A stretch of DNA of 64,000 bases from CAIYRG01 sp965247505 (GTDB taxonomy: Bacteria > Pseudomonadota > Alphaproteobacteria > Micropepsales > Micropepsaceae). This document shows positions 35,775-43,977 of the stretch, piece by piece. The position numbers were made by a program, and so were the translations under genes. Within the stretch, counting starts at the first letter, position 1. Every line of letters begins with the position of its first letter. The stretch lies in NCBI GenBank assembly GCA_965247505.1, contig OZ252020.1, positions 3,410,001 through 3,474,000 on the forward strand. The letters run 5' to 3'. The notes below the pieces were generated by a model that did not search any database, was not told the DNA's origin, and was given only the letters and a program-made list of their open reading frames with translations.

Positions 35775-38198
35775 TCAAAATTGCCTGCGCAAGGTCACGC
35801 CGAAGGTCCGTGGCTCGGCCAGGAATGCGTTGAATGTCTGGGTCGAGCCCGGACCTGTCCCCTGGCCCTGCAGTGGCGCATCAAAGGCAATCTGTATGTA
35901 GTCCTTATCTAAAAAGTTCTTGGCCCACAGTTCCAGGCGCCAAGACCCGTCAATATTGCCGATGCCGGTGCGTCCGTTAACCACGGCAAACCCATCCTGG
36001 ACCTTCTCGATATCCAAGTCCGATCCGGTGTTGTAGCTGCTCATGTAACGCACATTCAGATGGAGGAAACCGAGCAAGGACCCGGTGAGGTCTCTTTCAT
36101 AGGTGGTGGCGCCAGTGACGGTCCACTCTGGCGCGTTTGTAAGCTGCCTTCCGGTCAAGGACGCACTGGAAATGTTGTTGCCGTATTTCGTATCGGCATA
36201 GGTTAGTCCCGCCTGTACGGTTAGGCCCGCCGTTAGCAGGGCCGCAACTTCCAATTCAACCCCGCGGGATTTCACCTTCTCCAGATTGTTGACGACAAAA
36301 TTTATGCCGTTGAAGGTGTTGAGCTGAAAGTCCTTGAAGTCCATGTAAAACAAAGCTGCATTGAAGATCGCGCGCTGGTCAAACAGGCTGAATTTGCCGC
36401 CGACTTCGAAGGAGTCCACCAGCTCCGGCCCAAATTCCAGATCCGCGGTCGACGGAACGCCGCCTAAGAGCGGATTGGCGAGACCGGCGCGGTCCAGATT
36501 GTAGCCGCCGCCTTTATATCCACGGGCGTAACTGGCGTAGATCAGGTCGTTACCACTGAAAGTATAAGCCAGCTTGCCGGTGCCGGACCATTCCGTCTTC
36601 TTGCGGCTACCGGCGTAGACCCCGTCCTGGAAAGGATTAAAAAAAGGAAGGCATGCCAGCCCGATTATGTTGGGCACCGAGGCCGCCGGTACGAGCCCCA
36701 AATCCGCTGCCCCTTGCACGTTGGCGGTAAAGGGCAGGGTGCAGGCCCGGTTATTGCTCAGAAGAGTCGCGTCCAGGTCCTTGGCTTCTTCGGTGTATCG
36801 CAGCCCGGCGGTGAACCCAAAATTATCGGTGAAGTTCACAGTGTTGTGGGTGAACGCCGCCCAACTTTCCGATTGCTGCAGAAAATCGTCCAGGGCGACA
36901 CCCTCGCCATCCAAAAATACGTTGCCCGGCGCTAGGCCCGTGAACTGGGAGTAAAAGCCGCTGAATGGGTTACCGGATACCAGGCCGTTGATGTAACTCT
37001 CGAAGTCGGCGCCGGTGCGGATGGGGTTACGCAGGCTGAGGTCCTCATTGCTATAGAAAAACCCAACCAGCCAGTCGACCTTCCCCACCTCGCCTTGAGC
37101 GCGGAGCTCTTGGGTAAAAGTCTCAAAGCTTTGAACAAATCCATTTTGGTCCAGGAACAGGATATCCACGTTGGTAAAGTCGATATCCTGGCTGCGCGCT
37201 ACCTGCCAGTCACGATAGGCTGTGATGGAGGTCATTGTGCCGAACTCCACATCCCAGTTGATCTCGGCCGACAGGCCCCATTCCTCTACATCCTGCTGAT
37301 AGCCGAGGTCCGCATCGACAGCCGCCTTGCGGTTGAACGGATCGCCGAGCAGTGTGCCGCCCAGGGCTTCTATAAGTGCTTGAGTCGGTCCGGGTACGAT
37401 GGTGACTGCGGCGCAACATTGCTCTTGTCGGTCCGAATAGTCCGCAATCATGCGGACGCTAACAAAGTCGACCGGTTCCAAAAGGAGCTGGCCGCGAACC
37501 AGTACACGATCCCGGTTGTTGTAGTCCTGTCCAGAGACGACATTTTCCAAAAACCCGTCCCGTTCGCTGAACACGACATCGACGCGCGCCGCCAGGAAAT
37601 CTTCAACTAGGCCGCCGCTGATGCCAGCGGCCGCACGGATGTTGCCATAATTCCCGTAACCCACTTCGGCGTACCCGGAGGGTTCGTAGTCCGGTCCTTT
37701 GGTAATGACATTGATCAATCCCGCTGAGGTATTTCGGCCAAACAGGGTGCCCTGCGGTCCGCGGAGAACTTCGATGCGCTCGACCTCGCCGAGTTCGGTT
37801 AAGCCCACATTATTACGGTTACGGTAGACACCGTCGATGAACACACCCACCGCTGATTCAAGGCCGGCGTTGTCACCCGTGGTGCCTATGCCGCGGATGC
37901 GGGCCACGGAACCGGCTGCTTCAGATCCTGAGCTGGACAGAAACAGGCTCGGTGCGATGGCCATCAGCTCGCGGATGTCTTGAACGCCGGCATATTTGAG
38001 CTGTGTATCGGAATAGGCCGACACGGCAATGGGCACGTCCTGGAGGGAGAGTTCCCGCTGCATAGCAGTCACCACGATTTCGTCCAAGACCAGACCAGCC
38101 GGTTGGCTCGTCTGGGCGGAGACCTCGTCGAAGGGCAAAGTGACGGCCACTGGGAAGAAAAGGCAGATCGTTAGATATCTGACAAACTTATGAAACAT
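35775..38198 (-). CDS. TonB-dependent outer-membrane receptor
   Basis: An 807-aa protein importing an unknown ligand across the outer membrane with TonB energy. A signal peptide (FVRYLTICLFFPVAVTLPF) is followed by a TonB-box-like LDEIVVTAMQRE, the plug domain (VQDIRELMAIAPSLF, VGVFIDGVYRNRNNV, VERIEVLRGPQGTLFGRNTS, GLINVITKGP) and a 22-strand-type barrel ending in the expected terminal Phe (FGVTLRRQF). ATG 38198 is preferred over GTG 38207 because GGAG lies just upstream. Two Cys pairs in the barrel (RQEQCCAA, ACTLPF/GLACLPF) are typical of sphingomonad-like receptors. It looks intact. Bases 38199-38332 hold its presumptive promoter, with no motif I can assign. Confidence 0.9.
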   Translation of the reverse strand: MFHKFVRYLTICLFFPVAVTLPFDEVSAQTSQPAGLVLDEIVVTAMQRELSLQDVPIAVSAYSDTQLKYAGVQDIRELMAIAPSLFLSSSGSEAAGSVARIRGIGTTGDNAGLESAVGVFIDGVYRNRNNVGLTELGEVERIEVLRGPQGTLFGRNTSAGLINVITKGPDYEPSGYAEVGYGNYGNIRAAAGISGGLVEDFLAARVDVVFSERDGFLENVVSGQDYNNRDRVLVRGQLLLEPVDFVSVRMIADYSDRQEQCCAAVTIVPGPTQALIEALGGTLLGDPFNRKAAVDADLGYQQDVEEWGLSAEINWDVEFGTMTSITAYRDWQVARSQDIDFTNVDILFLDQNGFVQSFETFTQELRAQGEVGKVDWLVGFFYSNEDLSLRNPIRTGADFESYINGLVSGNPFSGFYSQFTGLAPGNVFLDGEGVALDDFLQQSESWAAFTHNTVNFTDNFGFTAGLRYTEEAKDLDATLLSNNRACTLPFTANVQGAADLGLVPAASVPNIIGLACLPFFNPFQDGVYAGSRKKTEWSGTGKLAYTFSGNDLIYASYARGYKGGGYNLDRAGLANPLLGGVPSTADLEFGPELVDSFEVGGKFSLFDQRAIFNAALFYMDFKDFQLNTFNGINFVVNNLEKVKSRGVELEVAALLTAGLTVQAGLTYADTKYGNNISSASLTGRQLTNAPEWTVTGATTYERDLTGSLLGFLHLNVRYMSSYNTGSDLDIEKVQDGFAVVNGRTGIGNIDGSWRLELWAKNFLDKDYIQIAFDAPLQGQGTGPGSTQTFNAFLAEPRTFGVTLRRQF

Positions 38199-38332
38199 TA
38201 TCTCCACTCCCGATGCCGTACTTCTATATGATCTTGGTCTCGTAACAGGATGAGTTATAGATGATTTTTGGTTACGATCGATCTAGCGGCGGCGTTTTGG
38301 TTGATCTTGATCACCGCGGTTCCACCATGGAA

Positions 38333-38352
38333 TTTTGTTACGTTAACCGGAT
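38333..38352 (-). repeat. MITE-C end fragment
   Basis: TTTGTTACGTTAACCGGAT matches the GTTAACCGGATT end of MITE-C and abuts the hairpin at 38353. Confidence 0.5.
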
Positions 38353-38433
38353 TGGACCCTGCTGACGAAAGTGGAGACCTCCTGCGATAGGATTTTGATC
38401 GCAGGAGGTCTCCACTTTCGTCAGCAGGGTCCA
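38353..38433. repeat. perfect 36-bp inverted repeat with 9-bp spacer
   Basis: The arm beginning TGGACCCTGCTGACGAAAG (38353-38388) is repeated exactly and inverted at 38398-38433, around AGGATTTTG. TGGACC...AAGTGGAG resembles IS3-family termini, so this may be two IS ends left head to head. As RNA it would be a very stable stem. Confidence 0.85.
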
Positions 38434-39020
38434 GTTGTAGACGAGGCCGATGGAATACCGGTAGTCACTCTTCAACCGCCCGCCGATATGTCGTAGCCAT
38501 GCCATGTGAATCGCTGACGTCAGCAGCGCGAAATCCACCAAGGTCGCGTTCTCCAGAATCCTCACGAGGTTACTCGGAATGACCGGTGGCTCCAGCCAGC
38601 CGATGGGCGCGTACTCCCGCCGCTCCGAACTGACTTCGGGAATCACGAGGAACGGCGCGGTGGGCAGGACGTTGACATGGTAAAGCGTCGGCGTAGCCGC
38701 GAGCTTCCGTGTCGGCGCGCTCTTGCTGGCCTCGCGGTAGGCACGGACGGCGGCGATCCGTTCCCGCACGCCGGGCAACCGCGCCAGCACTTCGGGCCGT
38801 GCGTCGTGCAGAGCTAGAATCCAGCGCTCGCCGCCCTGCAAGTATTCGCGTGCCCCGATGAACAGTCGAAGCCAGCGTGCGGCCTCCGGCTCCGCATCCA
38901 GAAACGCGGCGCGTTCAACCTCGTCAAAAATGTAGTTGCCCCCGTCGATGGGCTTGGAGCCGATAACAAGCCTGCCCATCCCGTTGATCGGGGCACTCTC
39001 CTCCCGCACCACAAGATGCG
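38434..39020 (-). pseudogene. MmeI-like DNA methyltransferase, C-terminal fragment
   Basis: The frame reads SHLVVREESAPINGMGRLVI, GSKPIDGGNYIF, then EPEAARWLRLFIGAREYLQG, SKSAPTRKLAATPTLYH, VIPEVSSERREYAPIGW and HMAWLRHIGGRLKSDYRYSI. These blocks are the target-recognition and C-terminal part of MmeI-like or class I SAM-dependent DNA methyltransferases, whose next conserved residues after YN would be FPWP. They are lost at the inverted repeat. The catalytic NPPY domain is absent. A different piece of probably the same gene lies in the opposite orientation at 39349. Confidence 0.75.
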
Positions 39021-39318
39021 AGTCGGAGAAGCGGCAAGGAAGCTGCTGGACAGTCTTGTTGACACGGCTGCCGGGGAGTGGGTGTTCACAGGCGAAAGAA
39101 AGGATGAACCGTTGACCGATGGGACGCTCTACTAGTTCTGTATCAAGGCTCGCGACATGGCCGGAATCGTGGCGGACGCGCGGCTTCATAACCTGTGCCA
39201 TGCGTACACCTCCCACGCGGCGATGAACGGCGAGAGTCTGCACGTCGCGGGCCTCCTGCTCGGACACAGGCGGGCGCCCACCACAAACCGCTACGCCCAT
39301 CCCGACGACGGACCATGA
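39019..39318 (+). pseudogene. tyrosine recombinase C-terminal fragment, catalytic Arg lost
   Basis: Read on the plus strand, KLLDSLVDTAAGEWVFTGER and DEPLTDGTLY are followed by TAG (39133-39135, where Trp is expected), then ARDMAGIVADARLHNLCHAY, TSHAAMNGESLHVAGLLLGH and RAPTTNRYAHPDDGP. This is the C-terminal catalytic part of a phage-type integrase. The conserved HxxR is HNLC, so the Arg has become Cys (CGC to TGC). It is unrelated in detail to the tandem recombinases at 6-8.5 kb. Confidence 0.75.
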
Positions 39319-39348
39319 GGACTAGAAATCGTAGATTATCACTAAGGG

Positions 39349-39519
39349 AGCAGCCGCGCTCGGATTGGCTTCGTCGCGACCAACTCGATCACGCAAGGCG
39401 AACAGGTCGCGCAACTCTGGCCGATCCTGTTCGAGCGCTGCAAGCTAGAGATCGCGTTCGCGCACTGCACGTTCGCGTGGGGATCGGACGCGCGCGGCAA
39501 GGCCCATGTGCATGTGGTC
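39349..39519 (+). pseudogene. MmeI-like DNA methyltransferase, internal fragment
   Basis: Fifty-seven codons read ARIGFVATNSITQGEQVAQL, WPILFERCKLEIAFAHCTFA and WGSDARGKAHVHVV. GFVATNSITQGEQV and the FAHxTFxWxxxARGKAxVHVV block are conserved just after the NPPY motif in MmeI-like methyltransferases, upstream in the protein of the 38434 fragment. It is cut at 39520 by element A. Confidence 0.75.
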
Positions 39520-39626
39520 GGCATTGTCAGAGTAAATTGGCTTGAGCCGGGAAGTAAGGTTTCGTAGCCTCCGGCGATGCAAAATCCCTTTCGTTATTTC
39601 AACAATTCGCCTGAGGTAATCCGCAG
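39520..39626 (+). mobile_element. IS6-like element A, 5' end fragment
   Basis: GGCATTGTCAGAG, the leader and the first 16 codons, cut by element B at 39627. Confidence 0.8.
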
Positions 39627-40430
39627 GGTGTTGTCACGTTATTGAACGATCGTGCTGTGAATTGGCATAGAACTCAAGCTCAAGCGGTGGCGGTGGCGGT
39701 TTGCCACAGGCTCATTGCTTGGTTGCGAAACTGGCGCAATGTCTTTCGGGAAATCAGATGACGTTGGACGTTGAAGGTGTTGTAGACGGTGGCGTGTGTA
39801 GAGAGAAATCGCTGCGCTGATCGAGCCGATTTGAAACGTTGCATTCGTCGTTCGCGTTGTCGGACCGGCAAGTGAGAATTCTCAGCTCGGTTGTTCTTCC
39901 TGCCACCAAAATCATGGTGCTGGGCAAGGCCCATATCCTTCAAAGCAGCACCGTAAGATGGCAGTTTGTCTGTGACGAATGCGTCAGGGACAAATCCTTG
40001 CTTTTTCAACAGCTTGCGCATCAACTTGAGCGCTGCCTTCTTGTTTCTGCGTGACTGAACCAGGATATCCAGCACTTCGCCTTCGCTATCGACAGCGCGC
40101 CATAGATACATCCGCTTGCCGGCGATGGACACGAACACCTCATCAAGGTGCCACCGGACATCTGGCCGAGGGCGCGTTGTCCTCAGTCTCCGGGCATAGG
40201 CCTGCCCAAACTTCAATGCCCAGCGCCGGACCGTTTCGTAAGAAAGATCAATACCACGTTCAGCGACCAGGTCTTCGATGTCTCGATAGCTTAGGGGAAA
40301 CCGGAAATACAGCCAGACAGCGTGCTGAATGATCACGGGGGGAAATCGGTATCGGGCATAAGAGATTTTCTGCATCCAGCGACACTACTGCGCCATCAGA
40401 AACAGGTCACCCTGTTAATGTGACAACACC
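39627..40430 (-). mobile_element. IS6-like element B, full copy
   Basis: 804 bp, ends GGTGTTGTCACG and, inverted, GGTGTTGTCACATT. It truncates an Rhs-type gene on the right. Confidence 0.92.
39680..40375 (-). CDS. IS6-family transposase (element B)
   Basis: 231 aa. It carries the variant block PPVIIQHAVWLYFRFPLSY RDIEDLVAERGIDLS shared with the 57831 and 45761 copies, and LKDMGLAQHHDFGG. Catalytic residues are intact. Confidence 0.92.
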   Translation of the reverse strand: MQKISYARYRFPPVIIQHAVWLYFRFPLSYRDIEDLVAERGIDLSYETVRRWALKFGQAYARRLRTTRPRPDVRWHLDEVFVSIAGKRMYLWRAVDSEGEVLDILVQSRRNKKAALKLMRKLLKKQGFVPDAFVTDKLPSYGAALKDMGLAQHHDFGGRKNNRAENSHLPVRQRERRMQRFKSARSAQRFLSTHATVYNTFNVQRHLISRKTLRQFRNQAMSLWQTATATA

Positions 40431-41030
40431 GTCCCAAGCCCTGTTCTGTGAATTCCGAGGTGCCGCTATCGGTCAGGAAAAGATAAGAGGCAGATGCCTT
40501 CACAAGGGAATCGTAATCGCTGTACCAAAGGTTTGCGCTAAAGCCTGCAATGCAGCTGAGGTCACCGTTATTGCAGAAGGCGTCCCTAGCGCACGCATTC
40601 AAATCCCCCACGATCACGACTTCCTCCAGGTCCAATCCCGTCGGATCGATGAACTTGAGCGGATTGTTCGAGACGTAGGAATATTTATTGAGGCTTTGCG
40701 GCCGATAGACCGTCGCGGTGATGGGATCGGGGGCGTGAAAACGCCCTACAGTCGGATCGTACATCCGCGCATTCATATTGACGAGATCCCACTCGTCGAT
40801 CATTTCGTGATCGGTAAACCCACGTGTCGTCGTCGCACAAGAGTAGCTTCCCACGCGCTTGCCCCAGGGATCGTATTGCAGTGCGCAGGCATTGGTTCCA
40901 TCGGCATCGGTGATCGCCGCGACCGAGCCCAGATGATCCAGCACGAAATAATTGATCGTCTCGGTCGTGCCGTCGTCCGCGTGCTGGCCGATCATCCTGC
41001 CGCCCGCCCTGCCTAAAGGAACTGCTCCAC
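40431..41030 (-). pseudogene. Rhs-family protein fragment with core end and partial tip
   Basis: The frame reads GRMIGQHADDGTTETINYFV, LDHLGSVAAITDADG, LQYDPWGKRVGSYSC, RGFTDHEMIDEWDLVNMNAR and MYDPTVGRFHAPDPI, then SLNKYSYVSNNPLKFIDPTG. This is the classical C-terminal end of an Rhs/YD-repeat core. A short variable region follows (ACARDAFCNNGDLSCIAGF and beyond) and is cut by element B, so any toxin tip is incomplete. Rhs proteins deliver C-terminal toxins by contact-dependent or type VI routes. The long repeat shell is missing upstream. No immunity gene is visible. Confidence 0.75.
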
Positions 41031-41291
41031 ATCTCCTTCAACACCCAAACCAAGGGTGGCAAGTTCGACCAAATAGTAACCAGTCTCGTCCTCTATGACC
41101 GCGTGGCTGAAACGCTCGTTCATAAGCAAGTCCTGTGCAATGACGCCGACGAATGTCCTGCCGTCGTTCCAATAGCGGAAGGCGTAAAGCTGGAGGCCGT
41201 TGGGAAGCATATCGACGGGGCGAATATCTCGTTTTAGGCGTTCATCGGAGAAGAAACCTCCATGGAACTTGTATATGATCAGGAGTCGCAG
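41013..41291 (-). pseudogene. S74-type intramolecular chaperone domain, C-terminal piece
   Basis: From after a TAG upstream of 41291 the frame reads FHGGFFSDERLKRDIRPVDM, LPNGLQLYAFRYWNDGRTF, VGVIAQDLLMNERF and GYYLVELATLGLGVEG before its stop. SDERLKRDI and the LYxFRY...VGVIAQD pattern define the peptidase S74/endosialidase chaperone domain at the ends of tail fibres and some surface proteins. The Ser and Lys of SDERLK are present. The stop overlaps the Rhs fragment in another frame, so the two are probably remnants of different proteins joined by deletion. Confidence 0.6.
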
Positions 41292-41375
41292 CTATCACCG
41301 CCCGCCGATAGGATCGCGCCCACGTTGTGCGGCTCCGTTAGGCGGACGCCACCGTGTCAAAAAAGCAGGAGATAC

Positions 41376-41394
41376 GATTAGTCTGACAGCACCG
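41376..41394 (+). repeat. IS6-like element A right-terminus remnant
   Basis: ATTAGTCTGACAGCACC is the element A/MITE-A end with a changed last part, left alone between the S74 fragment and the ThDP-enzyme gene. Confidence 0.5.
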
Positions 41395-41434
41395 TCATGC
41401 CGGTACCCAGCAGGGTGATTTCAGCTAGATCGTA

Positions 41435-43336
41435 TCAGACTTCACGTTCGCGCAGATCCGCCACCGAGAAATCGCCAGGATACCAGGACAGCTCCGCGCC
41501 AATGCCGAGCCGGCGGGTGCGGACGTCCAGCAGGAATGGCCGGCCGTCGGCCAGAGTCTGCAGGCCCCGGCGGATGGCACCGCTCAGTTCCTCACTGTTG
41601 TTCACCACCGCGCCTGGGATGTTGTAGGCTGAAGCTAGGGCGGTAAAGTCCACATCCGGATCGCCGAGGTAGGACACGTAGTCGCGCTCGGCCTCCCCGG
41701 CATCGGTGATTTGCCCGCCACGACGCAGCATGGCCCAGCGGGTCTCCTCGTAGGAGTGGTTATTCAGGACCACGGTCATCACCGGGATGTTATATCGCGA
41801 ATGCGTCCACAGGGAATCCGTCTGACCGAAAAGAAAACCACCATCGCCCTGCAGTGAGATAACCTGGCGATCAGGCAGTGCCAGCTTGACACCGGCAGAG
41901 GCGCCCACACCCCAACCCAAAGCCCGACCTTCAGTCCGGCCGATCTTCTCCATGGCATTGTCGCCGAAGGGCAGTATCCCCAGGGCCCTATACTGGGTGC
42001 CGGTCTCCTCGACCACGACTGCATCCGGCTCCAGTTGCTGCCGTAATTCGTAGATCAGCCGCATCCACGGTACCGGTGAACCACTGCTCAACCGGCCGGC
42101 CTCCATGCGCGCAGCCAATAATTTCTGGGTATGGGCGGAACACATCTCGCGCCGCTCGACAGTACGCTGTCTGAGTTGCTCCGGTGAGGCCATGCTCTTG
42201 ATGGCTGCAATAAGGTCCCTAGCTACCTCGTTCAAATCCCCGACCAAGGCGCCTGCCAGTGGAATATTGCGGCCGATGGTATCACTGTCGACGCTGGCGT
42301 GGATCATGGGCACACCCTCGCGGTACGGTCGGCGGATGGTGCGCGCACCCATACTGAACCAGCAATCGATTGGCTTGCCATAGGCATTGACCCAGGCCGG
42401 GATCTGGTTGGCCTCACCGATCCACAGATCATGGGCGTTGGGGAAGTCGCAATAGAAGCTGCGGTGCTGGACGACTGGGATGGCCAGTAGTTCGGCTAAT
42501 TCCACAACCGCGGCACGGGCACCACACTGGCCGACCTCTGGTCCCACCCGCAGCATAGGCGATTCCGAGGCCAGCAAGATCCTGGCCACGCGCTCGACCT
42601 CCTGCGCACTGGGGCGTAGTTCCATTGGGATATTCAACGCTTGGCCGGTGTACACCGTGCTGGTGACCTGCTCATTCAATAAATCGCGAGGGATACGCAG
42701 GTTGGTCGGGCCACCCGGCATGACACCGGCTACCTTGTAGGCCCGCCGTACCCATTCCGCCAGGCGATCGGCGCGGGCCGCGGTCCAAGTCCACTTGGTA
42801 TAGAAACGAACCGCTTCCTCCCAGTTATCGATATCCTCATGTCCGTCGGTCCCACGGGTTTCCGATGGAGCATGATCGCTAATCGTGATCAGAGGTGTAC
42901 GGTCCTTCATCGAGTTATACAGATTGGAACAGGAATGTGGCAGGCCGACGCGGCTAAACATACAAAAAGAGGGTTTGCCGGTAATCTTGGCGTAGCCATC
43001 GGCGATGGCGACCGTCTGGCCTTCATGAGTGGCCTGGATAAACTGCAGGCCCGGATTTCGGACCATGGCACTGCACAAAGGTCCCAGGCCGGAGCCATTG
43101 GCGACAAACATATACTTCGCCCCGGTCTCCTTGATCTGGTCAAGTAAGAGGTCAGCTCCGGTTCCGGACACAGATCGGGTCCAGCCCTCGGACGACTCCC
43201 CTCCCGGTATGAACGGCTCAACCGCAGCCAGGGCGGATTTGGCGGCTGAGGCGCTATAGCTGGCCACGGCCATGGCGGACAGGAAGCCCCGGCGTGAGAG
43301 CTTGGTATTGATGATGTCCTTGACTAGATTTCGCAT
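41435..43336 (-). CDS. Tat-exported thiamine-diphosphate-dependent enzyme
   Basis: A 633-aa member of the acetolactate synthase/benzoylformate decarboxylase superfamily. It starts with a twin-arginine signal (SRRGFLSAMAVAS, Arg15-Arg16, then an Ala-rich stretch to about residue 38). The ThDP Pyr domain has ATHEGQTVAIADGYAKITG with the conserved Glu105. The central domain reads LRVGPEVGQCGARAAVVELA. The PP domain has GDGG at 497-500 followed by NN at 525-526, the ThDP/Mg motif. Folding before export, as Tat requires, would let cofactor load in the cytoplasm. The substrate is unknown, probably a 2-oxo acid. GAGGGG precedes ATG 43336. It lies 81 bases downstream of a c-type cytochrome gene in the same direction. 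Confidence 0.82.
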   Translation of the reverse strand: MRNLVKDIINTKLSRRGFLSAMAVASYSASAAKSALAAVEPFIPGGESSEGWTRSVSGTGADLLLDQIKETGAKYMFVANGSGLGPLCSAMVRNPGLQFIQATHEGQTVAIADGYAKITGKPSFCMFSRVGLPHSCSNLYNSMKDRTPLITISDHAPSETRGTDGHEDIDNWEEAVRFYTKWTWTAARADRLAEWVRRAYKVAGVMPGGPTNLRIPRDLLNEQVTSTVYTGQALNIPMELRPSAQEVERVARILLASESPMLRVGPEVGQCGARAAVVELAELLAIPVVQHRSFYCDFPNAHDLWIGEANQIPAWVNAYGKPIDCWFSMGARTIRRPYREGVPMIHASVDSDTIGRNIPLAGALVGDLNEVARDLIAAIKSMASPEQLRQRTVERREMCSAHTQKLLAARMEAGRLSSGSPVPWMRLIYELRQQLEPDAVVVEETGTQYRALGILPFGDNAMEKIGRTEGRALGWGVGASAGVKLALPDRQVISLQGDGGFLFGQTDSLWTHSRYNIPVMTVVLNNHSYEETRWAMLRRGGQITDAGEAERDYVSYLGDPDVDFTALASAYNIPGAVVNNSEELSGAIRRGLQTLADGRPFLLDVRTRRLGIGAELSWYPGDFSVADLREREV

Positions 43337-43417
43337 ATCAAACCCCTCAGAATACTACGTTCAGCAGCCTCAGGGATACACGCTGCTCCATAGTAAAAGT
43401 GAAATGAAGGTCTCCGT

Positions 43418-43711
43418 TTAACCGTCGACAGCGAAGCTGTCTATCAGGTACTGCTTCACGGTCTCCAGGTCTTCCTCGTATATGGGTGCACCGCGGGAGA
43501 CCATGTCATAAAAATAGAACTCCCACTCCTCGGCGGTGAGCTCCTTGTGAGGATCGGTAATGTTGTTGAATCCGTGGCAGTACGTGCATGCCTGCACGGC
43601 AAGCTGCATGCCCCTGTCCTCCTCCGTGCCCTGGCCTAGGGCAGTCATCGGAGTCAGAACCCCCGCCAACAGAAAACCGGACAGGAACTTGCTGATTATA
43701 CAGCGCTTCAT
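43418..43711 (-). CDS. small periplasmic c-type cytochrome
   Basis: A 97-aa protein with a signal peptide (FLSGFLLAGVLTPMTALGQ) and one haem-binding CTYCH (Cys42, Cys45, His46). The C-terminal DMVSRGAPIYEEDLETVKQYLIDSF has the usual class I cytochrome tail helix; Met69 is a candidate axial ligand. GGGGGAG precedes ATG 43711. It is the first gene of an apparent two-gene operon with the Tat-exported ThDP enzyme, so it may accept electrons from that enzyme (inference). It is complete. Upstream bases 43712-43863 hold the only possible promoter before the IS3 fragment. Confidence 0.85.
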   Translation of the reverse strand: MKRCIISKFLSGFLLAGVLTPMTALGQGTEEDRGMQLAVQACTYCHGFNNITDPHKELTAEEWEFYFYDMVSRGAPIYEEDLETVKQYLIDSFAVDG

Positions 43712-43863
43712 TCAACTCCCCCTTTGCATATCAGAATGTACGGAGTTATCGACACAACGATACTATTTTCGCCTATGAAGGCAAATCGGCAGCCGCGAGG
43801 GGGCGCGCTGGGGTGGTCCTGGTTTGTTGGACAGGTTGGCAGCAAAGTTAAGGTGTCTTCCGG

Positions 43864-43904
43864 TGTCTGACGTCAGCGCCTTTGGGACGAATTGAGGTAA
43901 TTGC
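43864..43904 (+). mobile_element. IS3 element (1512-bp type), left-end fragment
   Basis: TGTCTGACGTCAG through GAGGTAATTG repeats the first 40 bases of copy 1 in plus orientation and abuts an oppositely oriented full copy. Confidence 0.75.
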
Positions 43905-43977
43905 TGTCCGTCATCAAAACAAATGGGACTGTTGAGCGTGTTTCATAAGGGAGGATCTGGCTCATCTTTGTTTGATG

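Noticed and set aside
41435..43336. acetolactate synthase (ilvB) assignment
   Set aside because: The twin-arginine leader and cytochrome neighbour do not fit a cytoplasmic biosynthetic enzyme, and no ilvN lies nearby.
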